Assembly (NCBI RefSeq): GCF_020531905.1
Contig: NZ_JAJAWG010000005.1
Span: 140,606-204,605 of the forward strand
DNA from: Deefgea salmonis
GTDB taxonomy: Bacteria > Pseudomonadota > Gammaproteobacteria > Burkholderiales > Chitinibacteraceae
DNA: 64,000 bases
Direction: 5' to 3'
Shown: in pieces, positions 1-8,608 of the stretch
How the letters are laid out: each line of letters begins with the position of its first letter
Numbering within the stretch: the stretch's first letter is position 1
Notes under the pieces: generated by a model
Told to the model about the DNA's origin: nothing
Seen by the model: only the letters and a program-made list of their open reading frames with translations
The model's database searches: none
Program-made: the position numbers and the translations under genes

Positions 1-617
1 GGCGCATGGCGACCGGTGCCATACACCACTGTGCGCAATTGATTGCGCGCCACGATCACCGGCACCATATGATTGCGATCCGATAACAGCCGCACTTCAC
101 TGGTGAGGGGTTGCACGCGAACAATTTGCCCAACGACGCCGCTGGCGTCGAGCACGATTTGCCCGGCACTAATTTGATTTTGCTGGCCTTTATCAAGGAC
201 TAATTTCGCCGCAAAAGGATCGCGGCTATTGTAGAGAATTTTGGTGAGCTGCGAGCGGCGCGGGGTGCTTTCGCTGGCAATACTCAGTGAGCGTAAATTG
301 GCGTTTTCAATTTCTAAAGCTTGTAAGCGCATCGCCATGCCTTTGGCGGCGAGCTTATCGTTATTGAGCGCTTTGTTTTCGCTGACCAATTGGGCTTGTT
401 GCTGCAGAAAATCACCACCTTCAATCACCGCATTGATTGGCGTGGTGGCCAGCCATTGCAAGGGGTAAAGCGCCAAAGACAGCTTATCGCGAGCGTGACC
501 CAACCATTGATAGTTGGCGTCGCCGAAAATCAGCGCCAGCGAGAGTGCAGAAAAAATCAAAACACGCGTCAGCGGTTTCGGGCCTTGTTTAAAAAAGGCG
601 GGTTGATTAGCTTGCAT
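1..617 (-). CDS. mreC: Rod shape-determining protein MreC, 5' part (runs off the window)
   Basis: MreC is the periplasmic, membrane-anchored partner of MreB in the elongasome that guides lateral wall synthesis. Translating the minus strand from the ATG at 617 gives about 205 residues: a cytoplasmic N-terminus (MQANQPAFFK), one membrane segment at about residues 18-34, a coiled-coil region rich in Q, L, E and N at about 65-105, then the start of the beta domain (a stretch like AKLVLDKGQQNQISAGQ and a GVVGQIVRV turn typical of MreC). The C-terminal part lies beyond base 1. It sits directly downstream of mreB in the same direction, the standard mreB-mreC order. Family assignment is firm; the start is chosen as the first ATG giving the canonical short cytoplasmic tail. 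Confidence 0.93.
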   Translation of the reverse strand, partial: MQANQPAFFKQGPKPLTRVLIFSALSLALIFGDANYQWLGHARDKLSLALYPLQWLATTPINAVIEGGDFLQQQAQLVSENKALNNDKLAAKGMAMRLQALEIENANLRSLSIASESTPRRSQLTKILYNSRDPFAAKLVLDKGQQNQISAGQIVLDASGVVGQIVRVQPLTSEVRLLSDRNHMVPVIVARNQLRTVVYGTGRHA

Positions 618-685
618 TGGATCTGCGAAGTAGTGAAGGTGTGAGGATGGCGAAGGTGTAAAAGCCGATACGAATGCCTAAACCA

Positions 686-715
686 GCAAAGGCTTGGCAT
701 ACGCCAAGCCCTATT
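686..715. terminator. Inverted repeat between mreB and mreC
   Basis: An 8-bp perfect stem (GGCTTGGC / GCCAAGCC with a 4-base loop) is extended by GCAAA / TTTGC flanks. It lies in the 122-bp mreB-mreC spacer. There is no long T-run on the minus strand, so it is more likely an attenuator or mRNA-stabilising hairpin than a full terminator. Confidence 0.4.
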
Positions 716-739
716 TGCTTTACCTTACCGCCAATCTAA

Positions 740-2181
<1,442 letters not shown>

Positions 2182-2469
2182 ATGTCGCTATCTATAGACG
2201 ATGTACAGCGCATTGCGCGTCTGGCACGGATTGCCGTGACCGAAAATGAAGTGATTGAGAGTCATAAACAACTCAATCAACTATTTAGTTTGATTGAAGA
2301 AATGCGCAGCATCGACACCACCGGCATTGAGCCCATGCCACACCCACAAGACATGCTACTGCGCTTGCGTGACGATGTGGCGACAGCGACTAATCGCCGC
2401 GAAGCGTTTCAGGCGATTGCCCCTGCGGTTGAAAACGGCCTTTATCTGGTTCCGAAAGTCATTGAATAA
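2182..2469 (+). CDS. gatC: Asp/Glu-tRNA(Asn/Gln) amidotransferase subunit C
   Basis: Small structural subunit of the GatCAB complex, which converts Glu-tRNA(Gln) and Asp-tRNA(Asn) to the amidated forms. The 95-residue product begins MSLSIDDVQRIARLARIAV and has the typical LFSLIEEMRSIDT core, the PMPHPQD motif and the RLRDDVAT segment. The start has an AGGGA Shine-Dalgarno about 8 bases upstream; a longer frame from 2098 would add a non-homologous N-terminus. It is the first gene of gatC-gatA-uma2-gatB. Confidence 0.96.
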   Translation: MSLSIDDVQRIARLARIAVTENEVIESHKQLNQLFSLIEEMRSIDTTGIEPMPHPQDMLLRLRDDVATATNRREAFQAIAPAVENGLYLVPKVIE

Positions 2470-2481
2470 GGAATTAGGGTC

Positions 2482-2509
2482 GGGGAGTAGGGAGTTGGGA
2501 GTGGGGAGT
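2482..2509 (+). repeat. Heptanucleotide tandem tract (4 x NGGGAGT) in the gatC-gatA spacer
   Basis: Four consecutive heptamers read GGGGAGT, AGGGAGT, TGGGAGT, GGGGAGT, followed by AAAACC. The same heptamer family occurs at 22106-22161 and, inverted, at 49758-49785. The shared core GGGGAGTAAAACC at the end of this tract recurs on the opposite strand in the gltB-gltD spacer. Confidence 0.85.
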
Positions 2510-2528
2510 AAAACCTGCTGCTTTGACG

Positions 2529-2549
2529 CCCTACGCCCTATGCCCTACG
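2529..2549 (+). repeat. Second heptamer tract (3 x CCCTAYG) in the gatC-gatA spacer
   Basis: Three consecutive heptamers CCCTACG, CCCTATG, CCCTACG end 7 bases before the gatA ATG. The left edge TTGACGCCCTACG is identical to the right edge of the REP units around the RAYT gene (for example at 6971-6984), which suggests a shared sequence ancestry. Confidence 0.75.
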
Positions 2550-2556
2550 CACAAAT

Positions 2557-3999
2557 ATGCTAACCATCAAACAAATCATTGACCAACTCGCTAGCGGTGA
2601 AACCACCGCTGTCGCGTTGGCAACGCAGTATTTAGATCGCATCGCGGCGCATCAGCACCTCAATGCCTTTATTACCGTTGACCGTGAAAAAACGCTGGCG
2701 CAAGCCGCTGCTGCTGATGCGGCGCGTGCTGCGGGCGACACGCGCCCCTTGCTTGGGGTTCCTTTTGCACACAAAGATATTTTCTGCGCTGAAGGTTGGA
2801 AAACATCGTGTGGTAGCAAAATGCTCGACAACTTTATTGCGCCGTATTCGAGCAATGTGGTTGAGCGCTGCGATGCCGCCGGTTTGGTGACGCTCGGTCG
2901 CACCAATATGGATGAGTTTGCGATGGGCTCGTCCAATGAAAACAGCTTTTATGGCGCAGTTAAAAATCCTTGGGATTTAACCGCAGTACCTGGCGGCTCG
3001 TCAGGCGGTTCGGCAGCGGCAGTGGCAGCACGTTTAGTGCCAATGGCCACGGGCACCGATACCGGGGGCTCGATCAGACAGCCTGCGGCATTTTGCGGCA
3101 TCACGGGGATTAAACCGACCTACGGTACGGTGAGTCGTTTTGGCATGATCGCTTACGCCAGCTCGCTCGATCAAGGCGGCGCAATGGCGCAAACAGCTGA
3201 AGATTGCGCGATTTTGCTCAATGTAATGACTGGCTTTGACGAGCGTGATTCAACCAGCTTGCAACAAGCGAGCGAGGACTACACTCGCGATTTAAACCAA
3301 TCGTTAGCTGGGCTTAAAATCGGCCTGCCACGCGAATACTTCGCAGATGGTTTGGCTGACGACGTGCGTGCCGCGATTGACACTGCAGTGGCCGAATTCA
3401 AAAAACTCGGTGCCATCATTGTTGACGTGAGCTTGCCGAACACCAAAATGGCGATTCCAGCGTATTACGTCATCGCGCCAGCCGAAGCCTCGACCAATCT
3501 AAGCCGTTTTGACGGCGTGCGTTATGGTCACCGCGCTAGCGAGTACTCGGGCTTGAACGAAATGTACGAAAAAACTCGCGCCGAGGGTTTTGGCGATGAA
3601 GTCAAACGCCGCATTCTGACCGGCGCGTATGTTTTGAGCCACGGTTATTACGACGCTTACTACCTGCAAGCGCAAAAAATCCGCCGCATGATCGCCAACG
3701 ATTTCCAAGCGGTATTTAAAGAATGCGACGTGTTGTTTAGCCCTGTTTCGCCAAGCACCGCGTGGAACTTAGGCGAAAAAACCGCCGATCCAGTGGCGAT
3801 GTACCTCGAAGACATTTACACGCTGGGCGTTAACTTGGCCGGTTTGCCTGCCATGAGCGTCCCCGTTGGCTTTGGCAGCAACGGCCGTCCGGTTGGCATG
3901 CAAATCATCGGCAACTACGCCGGTGAAAGCCGCATGCTCGGCATGGCGCATCAATACCAGCAAGTGACTGACTGGCATACCAAGGCACCGCAACTTTAA
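2557..3999 (+). CDS. gatA: Asp/Glu-tRNA(Asn/Gln) amidotransferase subunit A
   Basis: Glutaminase/amidase subunit of GatCAB; it releases ammonia that is channelled to GatB. The 480-residue amidase-signature protein contains Lys73 (FAHKD), Ser148 in the [12 protein letters not shown] loop and Ser172 in TGGSIRQP, the expected Ser-cisSer-Lys triad. Length matches the family (about 480-490). No Shine-Dalgarno is visible before the ATG: the upstream bases are the CCCTAYG heptamers and ACAAAT. It may therefore depend on translational coupling or an unstructured leader. Confidence 0.97.
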   Translation: MLTIKQIIDQLASGETTAVALATQYLDRIAAHQHLNAFITVDREKTLAQAAAADAARAAGDTRPLLGVPFAHKDIFCAEGWKTSCGSKMLDNFIAPYSSNVVERCDAAGLVTLGRTNMDEFAMGSSNENSFYGAVKNPWDLTAVPGGSSGGSAAAVAARLVPMATGTDTGGSIRQPAAFCGITGIKPTYGTVSRFGMIAYASSLDQGGAMAQTAEDCAILLNVMTGFDERDSTSLQQASEDYTRDLNQSLAGLKIGLPREYFADGLADDVRAAIDTAVAEFKKLGAIIVDVSLPNTKMAIPAYYVIAPAEASTNLSRFDGVRYGHRASEYSGLNEMYEKTRAEGFGDEVKRRILTGAYVLSHGYYDAYYLQAQKIRRMIANDFQAVFKECDVLFSPVSPSTAWNLGEKTADPVAMYLEDIYTLGVNLAGLPAMSVPVGFGSNGRPVGMQIIGNYAGESRMLGMAHQYQQVTDWHTKAPQL

Positions 4000-4011
4000 A
4001 CGGAGGTCGCA

Positions 4012-4575
4012 ATGGCATTGACGCAAAGTGATTTTGTTTCGCCTGAGCAATATTTGGCGGAAGAACAATTACGGCAGGAACGACATGAATATTATGACGG
4101 ACTAGTTTATGCGATGAGTGGCGGTAGCTATGCTCACAGCACGTTGGCGAGTAACTTTCAATTTCTACTCAAGTCACATTTAAAAGGCTCTGGATGCCGC
4201 GCCTCTAATAGTGATATGCGTTTACGCGTTGATGTGGCTAATTGTTGTTTTTACCCCGATGTATCGGTGCATTGCGGACAAGTAGAGGCGGCAATGCTTT
4301 CTTTGCCGTCGGCGCGGATTGTGGTTGAAGTATTGTCTCCGTCAACGGCGGCTTATGACCAAGGGCGAAAATTTGATATTTATCGCCAGCTCGCCGATTT
4401 GCAAGAATATGTACTCGTCGATTCTGAATCGCGGAATGTGCATGTATTTCACCGTGCTGACAATGGAGATTGGGTTTTTCACGGCTATAGCGGCAGTGAA
4501 ATAATTCAGCTAGCCAGTATTGATTTTTCTGTGTCGTTGACTGATTTGTACGACGACACGGGCATTGAGGAATAA
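4012..4575 (+). CDS. Uma2-family (DUF820) putative restriction-endonuclease-like protein
   Basis: A 187-residue protein of the Uma2/DUF820 family, which has a PD-(D/E)XK nuclease fold and no well-established function. Visible family features are the N-terminal LAEEQLRQERHEYYDGLVYA block, the GSYAHSTLASN helix, the FYPDVSVHC strand (catalytic Asp) and VVEVLSPSTAAYDQGRKFDIYRQL, which supplies the E...K pair. It has its own good Shine-Dalgarno (CGGAGG) 12 bases after gatA, and its last codons contain the GAGGAA that serves gatB. It is thus embedded in the gat operon, an unusual place; transfer is likely but the sequence is not strongly atypical. Confidence 0.88.
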   Translation: MALTQSDFVSPEQYLAEEQLRQERHEYYDGLVYAMSGGSYAHSTLASNFQFLLKSHLKGSGCRASNSDMRLRVDVANCCFYPDVSVHCGQVEAAMLSLPSARIVVEVLSPSTAAYDQGRKFDIYRQLADLQEYVLVDSESRNVHVFHRADNGDWVFHGYSGSEIIQLASIDFSVSLTDLYDDTGIEE

Positions 4576-4578
4576 ACC

Positions 4579-6006
4579 ATGAAATGGGAAGTCGTCATCG
4601 GGCTAGAGGTTCACACTCAGCTCACCACAAAATCGAAAATTTTCTCACCGGCCAGCACGGCGTTTGGCGCTGCGCCGAATACGCAAACGGCGGTGGTCGA
4701 TATCGCCTTGCCGGGCGCTTTGCCAGTGATGAACCGCGCCGCCGTTGAGCGCGCGATTCAGTTTGGTCTCGCCATCGGCGCGAACGTGAAGCGCCGTTCC
4801 GTGTTTGATCGTAAAAACTACTTTTACCCTGATTTGCCAAAAGGCTATCAAATTAGCCAAATGGACTTGCCGATTGTTGAAGGCGGCGTGATCACCATTC
4901 AAGTCGGTGACGAAGAGCGCAAAATCAACCTCACTCGTGCCCATTTAGAAGAAGATGCCGGCAAATCGCTGCACGAAGACTACCAAGGCATGACCGGCAT
5001 CGACTTAAATCGCGCTGGTACACCCTTGCTCGAAATCGTCTCTGAACCAGAAATGCGCTCCAGTGCCGAAGCTGTGGCTTACGCCAAAGCATTGTACGAG
5101 TTGGTGACGTGGATCGGCATTTGCGACGGCAATATGTCGGAAGGCTCATTCCGTGTGGACGCTAACGTGTCGGTGCGCCCAGCTGGCCAAGTTGAGCTTG
5201 GCACGCGCCGCGAAATTAAGAATCTGAACTCGTTCAAATTCTTGCAGCAAGCGATTGATTACGAAATCCGCTGGCAAATCGAAACCATCGAAGACGGTGG
5301 CCGCGTGGTGCAAGGCACGGTGCTGTTCGATCCCGATAAGGGCGAAACGCGCATGATGCGCAGCAAAGAAGACGCGCACGATTACCGCTACTTCCCTGAT
5401 CCAGATTTGCCACCACTGGTGATTAGTGAGGAATGGATCGCTCGGGTGCAAAGTGAATTGCCAGAATTACCAGTAGCAATGCAAGCGCGCTTTATCGAGA
5501 AGTACGGTATATCCGCCTACGACGCGCGGATGTTGACCTCCAGCAAGATACTGGCGTCTTACTTTGAAGCGACCGTGGCTGCCGGTGCGGATGCCAAGCT
5601 CGCTGCCAACTGGATCATGGGCGACATCTCGGCCACGCTGAACCGCGAAGAGAAAACCATTGCTGAATGCCCAATTTCCGCAGCCGCTTTGGGCGCGTTG
5701 ATTGCTCGTATTTCGGACAACACCATCAACAATAAAACCGCCAAAGACGTGTTGAAGAAGATGTGGGAATCGGGCGACACCGCCGACATCATCATCGAGC
5801 GCGACGGCCTGAAACAAGAATCCGACACCGGTGCGATTGAAGCGATTGTCGATACCGTGTTGGCGGCCAATCCGAAAGCGATTGAAGAATATCGCAGCGG
5901 TAAAGAGAAGGCGCTCAATGCACTGGTCGGGCAAGTCATGAAAGGCTCCGGCGGCAAGGCCAATCCAGCGATGGCGTTGGAGATGTTGAAGAAGAAGGTG
6001 GGGTAG
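4579..6006 (+). CDS. gatB: Asp/Glu-tRNA(Asn/Gln) amidotransferase subunit B
   Basis: Kinase/transamidase subunit that phosphorylates the misacylated aminoacyl-tRNA and amidates it. The 475-residue product begins [15 protein letters not shown] and shows [17 protein letters not shown], the HLEEDAGKS metal/ATP region, [16 protein letters not shown], and the C-terminal YqeY/tail domain (about residues 330-475) ending [14 protein letters not shown]. It starts three bases after the Uma2 stop, using a Shine-Dalgarno inside that gene, which indicates translational coupling. Length is normal. Confidence 0.97.
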   Translation: MKWEVVIGLEVHTQLTTKSKIFSPASTAFGAAPNTQTAVVDIALPGALPVMNRAAVERAIQFGLAIGANVKRRSVFDRKNYFYPDLPKGYQISQMDLPIVEGGVITIQVGDEERKINLTRAHLEEDAGKSLHEDYQGMTGIDLNRAGTPLLEIVSEPEMRSSAEAVAYAKALYELVTWIGICDGNMSEGSFRVDANVSVRPAGQVELGTRREIKNLNSFKFLQQAIDYEIRWQIETIEDGGRVVQGTVLFDPDKGETRMMRSKEDAHDYRYFPDPDLPPLVISEEWIARVQSELPELPVAMQARFIEKYGISAYDARMLTSSKILASYFEATVAAGADAKLAANWIMGDISATLNREEKTIAECPISAAALGALIARISDNTINNKTAKDVLKKMWESGDTADIIIERDGLKQESDTGAIEAIVDTVLAANPKAIEEYRSGKEKALNALVGQVMKGSGGKANPAMALEMLKKKVG

Positions 6007-6018
6007 GTATCGTAATTT

Positions 6019-6083
6019 GTAGGTCGGATGAGTTGAAGGCGTTATCCGACTTATTCATTTAATTTTGTCGGATAACGCTTCGC
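6019..6083. repeat. REP/BIME-like inverted pair after gatB
   Basis: A GTAG-headed palindromic unit (6019-6050, GTAGGTCGGATG...GTTATCCGAC) is followed by an inverted partial copy (6067-6083, GTCGGATAACGCTTCGC). A perfect 12-bp stem (6039-6050 with 6067-6078, 16-base loop) results. The GTAG head is the classic 5' tetranucleotide of REP sequences mobilised by RAYT proteins. It may also end gatB transcription. Confidence 0.7.
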
Positions 6084-6113
6084 TAGTTTAATTTACTTGT
6101 TGCAGTGTACGGG

Positions 6114-6542
6114 TTATCGTAGTGTCCCGTTTAATTTGCCACAATCGAAAGTTGATCGGTCAGTTATTTTGATAGCAATGCCTTTGCCTGTAGGGCGGGC
6201 CCAAGCAATCGCATTCATATCAGTTTTTGTTTCTAAATCCATAACAGCATCTGCACCGACTCGACGTGCTTCATTTGCCATAACCTTTAGCACTTCTGAG
6301 AAGCTTCCGTACCATCGCTTGCTTCCTTTTATTTCGCCAATAATTGTGTGAGGGATACTGCTTGGTATTGGAGCTATTAAAAAACAGACGGGTTCATTGT
6401 GCTGACTTGAAGCCTGGAGATCACCTGAACTTTTTGTATATGCACGTGCTGCGCATCCAGAAAGTGTCAATATGGTGATGCAGATGATTAATGAGCTAAT
6501 TGTTGTGGCATGTATTCGATGGCGTTTTGTTTTAGAAGTCAT
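6114..6542 (-). CDS. Putative small lipoprotein with a YbjQ-like C-terminal region
   Basis: A 142-residue protein with a lipoprotein signal: positive N-terminus (MTSKTKRHRIH), hydrophobic core at about 13-28, and lipobox LSGC with the lipidated Cys near residue 30. The mature part contains HTIIGEIKGS, a helix EVLKVMANEARRVGADAVM and a strand GKGIAIKI, an arrangement reminiscent of YbjQ/UPF0145 or RcsF-type small domains. I cannot assign a function. It is convergent with gatB and flanked on its 5' side by the repeat array. Confidence 0.7.
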   Translation of the reverse strand: MTSKTKRHRIHATTISSLIICITILTLSGCAARAYTKSSGDLQASSQHNEPVCFLIAPIPSSIPHTIIGEIKGSKRWYGSFSEVLKVMANEARRVGADAVMDLETKTDMNAIAWARPTGKGIAIKITDRSTFDCGKLNGTLR

Positions 6543-6797
6543 TTATTTGGCCTTGGGTGAGAGCCGCTTTGCACGCGTAAGTGGCACATTAATTCATATC
6601 TAATACAGCTGGTGATTTGAGCCGTATTCTGGTGCGTAAATACTCTGCTGGATTGTCACACATCAGTCTTGTAGGCTGCAATGCCGTTAAGTTAATCTAT
6701 GATTAATTTGTAAGTAATTTCTTATCTAGCTAAGTCTAATTTAATTGTAATTTGTAAGCGATAATTATTCCGAATCCGATACAATCGTAGCCCTGTA
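6543..6797. other. AT-rich spacer before the repeat array
   Basis: No gene is visible. The last 60 bases carry a decayed version of the array linker (ACAATCGTAG at 6781-6790 resembles the CAATTGTAGG entry into each repeat unit), so the array probably once extended further left. Confidence 0.45.
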
Positions 6798-6833
6798 ACT
6801 CGTAAGCCGCAATCGATCCGAATCGATGCAATT

Positions 6834-6983
6834 GTAGGGGGCAATGAGCATTAGCGAATTGCACCGGCTTTTGCGTCAATTGCACGGATCTGTATGCAAA
6901 TTGCACAACGGGTGAATTGAACCGTGCAAGGCGACTGCTCCACGTTGGCTCGGCGCAATTCGCTTTGCTCATTGACGCCCTAC
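6834..6983. repeat. BIME copy 1 (two inverted REPs)
   Basis: A 150-bp element. The left REP reads GTAGGGGGCAATGAGC then ATTAGCGAATTGCACC. The right REP is inverted: its complement begins GTAGGGCGTCAATGAGC and continues AAAGCGAATTGCGCC. Each half can fold as an imperfect hairpin behind a GTAG head, as expected for REP sequences. The middle contains AATTGCAC three times. Confidence 0.88.
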
Positions 6984-7067
6984 GGTTTGGCGTTACTTTT
7001 ACTGATGGTTTATAAGTCGCAATGATCTTTAACTCGTAAGCCACAATCGATCCGAATCGATGCAATT

Positions 7068-7217
7068 GTAGGGGGCAATGAGCATTAGCGAATTGCACCG
7101 GCTTTTGCGTCAATTGCACGGATCTGTATGCAAATTGCACAACGGGTGAATTGAATCGTGTGTTGTGGCTGCTCCACGGTTGTTCGGCGCAATTCGCTTT
7201 GCTCATTGTCGCCCTAC
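7068..7217. repeat. BIME copy 2
   Basis: The same 150-bp element, 234 bp after copy 1. It has the same GTAGGG...CCCTAC borders, with a CATTGTCGCCCTAC right edge where copy 1 has CATTGACGCCCTAC. Confidence 0.88.
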
Positions 7218-7301
7218 TGTTTGGCGTTACTTTTACTGATGGTTTGTAAGTCGCAATGATCTTTAACTCGTAAGCCGCAATCGATCCGAATCGATGCAAT
7301 C

Positions 7302-7451
7302 GTAGGGGGCAATGAGCGTTAGCGAATTGCACCGGCTTTTGCGTCAATTGCACGGATCTGCATGCCAATCGCGCAATGGGTGAATTGAATGGTGTGTTGT
7401 GGTTGCTCGATGGGTGCTCGGCGCAATTCGCTTTGCTCATTGACGCCCTAC
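7302..7451. repeat. BIME copy 3
   Basis: The same 150-bp element. Its middle third (CATGCCAATCGCGCAATGGG) differs from copies 1, 2 and 4 and matches copy 5, so two sequence variants alternate within the array. Confidence 0.88.
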
Positions 7452-7535
7452 GGTTTGGCGTTACTTTTACGGATGGTTTGTAAGTCGCAATGATCTTTAA
7501 CTCGTAAGCCACAATCGATCCGAATCGATGCAATT

Positions 7536-7685
7536 GTAGGGGGCAATGAGTGTTAGCGAATTGCACCGGCTTTTGCGTCAATTGCACGGATCTGTATGCA
7601 AATTGCACAATGGGTGAATTGAACCGTGCAAGGCGACTGCTCCACGTTGGCTCGGCGCAATTCGCTTTGCTCATTGACGCCCTAC
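7536..7685. repeat. BIME copy 4, immediately upstream of the transposase gene
   Basis: The same 150-bp element, ending 42 bases before the RAYT start codon. Its sequence variant matches copy 1. Confidence 0.88.
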
Positions 7686-7727
7686 GTTTGGGATTGCTTT
7701 TACGAATTGGGTGGCGATACTGCGTGC

Positions 7728-8213
7728 ATGCCTAATTATCACCGCGCATGGCTACCGGGTGGGACATGGTTTTTTACTGTGACCTTGCTGGAACGCCACA
7801 ACAATTTTTTATTGGTGCAACACATCGATTTACTGCGTGAGGCGGTGGCCTATAAGCGGCAGAGACATCCATTTCGAATTCATGCGTGGGTGGTGTTGCC
7901 TGATCATCTGCACTGCATTCTTGAATTACCCGCCGGCGATACAGATTTTTCATTGCGCTGGCGATTAATTAAAGCCTATTTTTCTCGCAACCTACCCACT
8001 GATGAATGGCGAAATCCCGCTCGCGTGCGTCGTGGTGAGCGTGGTATTTGGCAGCGGCGCTTTTGGGAGCATTTGATCCGAGATGAGCGGGATTTTCAGA
8101 ATCACATGGATTACATTCATTTCAATCCGGTTAAACATGGCTTGGTTGCTAATGTGCAAGACTGGCCATATTCGACCTTTCACGTCTTGGTGACGCAATC
8201 GAGTCACTCGTAA
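7728..8213 (+). CDS. REP-associated tyrosine transposase (RAYT, TnpA-REP family)
   Basis: A 161-residue Y1-HUH domain protein of the IS200-related RAYT family, which recognises and cleaves GTAG/GGAG-headed REP hairpins. Visible features are the N-terminal block YHRAWLPGGTWFFTVTL, the HUH metal motif in HAWVVLPDHLHCIL (His60 and His62), IWQRRFWEHLIRDERDF, and the catalytic-helix motif MDYIHFNPVKHGLV with Tyr129. Length matches known RAYTs (about 165). A longer frame from 7626 reads through BIME copy 4, so the ATG at 7728 is preferred. The gene lies between BIME copies 4 and 5, in the place of the array linker. Full catalytic motifs suggest an active or recently active protein. Confidence 0.94.
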   Translation: MPNYHRAWLPGGTWFFTVTLLERHNNFLLVQHIDLLREAVAYKRQRHPFRIHAWVVLPDHLHCILELPAGDTDFSLRWRLIKAYFSRNLPTDEWRNPARVRRGERGIWQRRFWEHLIRDERDFQNHMDYIHFNPVKHGLVANVQDWPYSTFHVLVTQSSHS

Positions 8214-8241
8214 GCCGCAATCGATCCGAATCGATGTAATC

Positions 8242-8390
8242 GTAGGGGGCAATGAGCGTTAGCGAATTGCACCGGCTTTTGCGTAAATTGACCGATCTGC
8301 ATGCCAATCGAGCAATGGGTGAATTGAATGGTGTGTTGTGGTTGCTCGACGGGTGCTCGGCGCAATTCGCTTTGCTCATTGACGCCCTAC
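8242..8390. repeat. BIME copy 5, downstream of the transposase gene
   Basis: Same element as copies 1-4 but 149 bp: one base is missing near GCGTAAATTGACCG. Its 36-bp lead-in (from 8206) is the array linker and overlaps the RAYT 3' end. The GTAGGG and CCCTAC borders are intact. Confidence 0.87.
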
Positions 8391-8391
8391 G

Positions 8392-8592
8392 CAGCTATAC
8401 AAAAACCGCCCGATTGATTCTGGTGGTGTTGGCCGTGGTTTTGGGTGGGAATCCGTGGGCGTTGGGCAATCATCATTTATATTGACGAGGCGAGAGCGCG
8501 GTAATTTGGCGCAGACATTGCGGGTGTGCGATGCCACAGTACGCACTTTTGCCGCTGAGCATGCCAGCTTGGCGCGATTTAATTTTGATTGA
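8392..8592 (+). pseudogene. Possible 3' fragment of a gene cut at the BIME edge
   Basis: In frame with a TGA at 8590-8592 is a 66-codon stretch with protein-like composition: it starts QLYKNRPIDSGGVGRGFGWE, continues FILTRRERGNLAQTLRVCD and ends EHASLARFNFD. It has no start codon, and upstream the frame is closed within BIME copy 5. The protein-like sequence begins right at the BIME border, as if the array had truncated an older gene. I do not recognise a family. The open frame could also be chance. Confidence 0.35.
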
Positions 8593-8608
8593 ATAAGGAA
8601 ATCTGCCG

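Larger units (their letters stand above)
6798..7685. repeat. Tandem array of four 234-bp repeat units
   Basis: The marker ACTCGTAAGCC recurs at 6798, 7032, 7266 and 7500, an exact 234-bp period. Each unit is an ~84-bp linker, containing ATCGATCCGAATCGAT, plus a 150-bp bipartite element bounded by GTAGGG and CCCTAC. Copies differ by scattered substitutions (for example TGTATGCAAATTGCAC in copies 1, 2 and 4 versus TGCATGCCAATCGCGC in copy 3), so they are not simply assembly duplication. A fifth unit lies beyond the transposase at 8206-8390. Confidence 0.93.

Noticed and set aside
5467..5934. Antisense ORF (155 codons) opposite gatB
   Set aside because: Shadow of the gatB C-terminal region with no protein-like features.
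6736..7674. A 312-codon minus-strand ORF of four 78-residue repeats
   Set aside because: It coincides exactly with the 234-bp DNA repeats, whose period is a multiple of three; composition and lack of a recognisable fold point to a by-product of the repeats. Kept only as a finding.
6798..8390. CRISPR-like array
   Set aside because: The unit is 234 bp with near-identical linkers instead of short repeats with unique spacers, and no cas genes are present.
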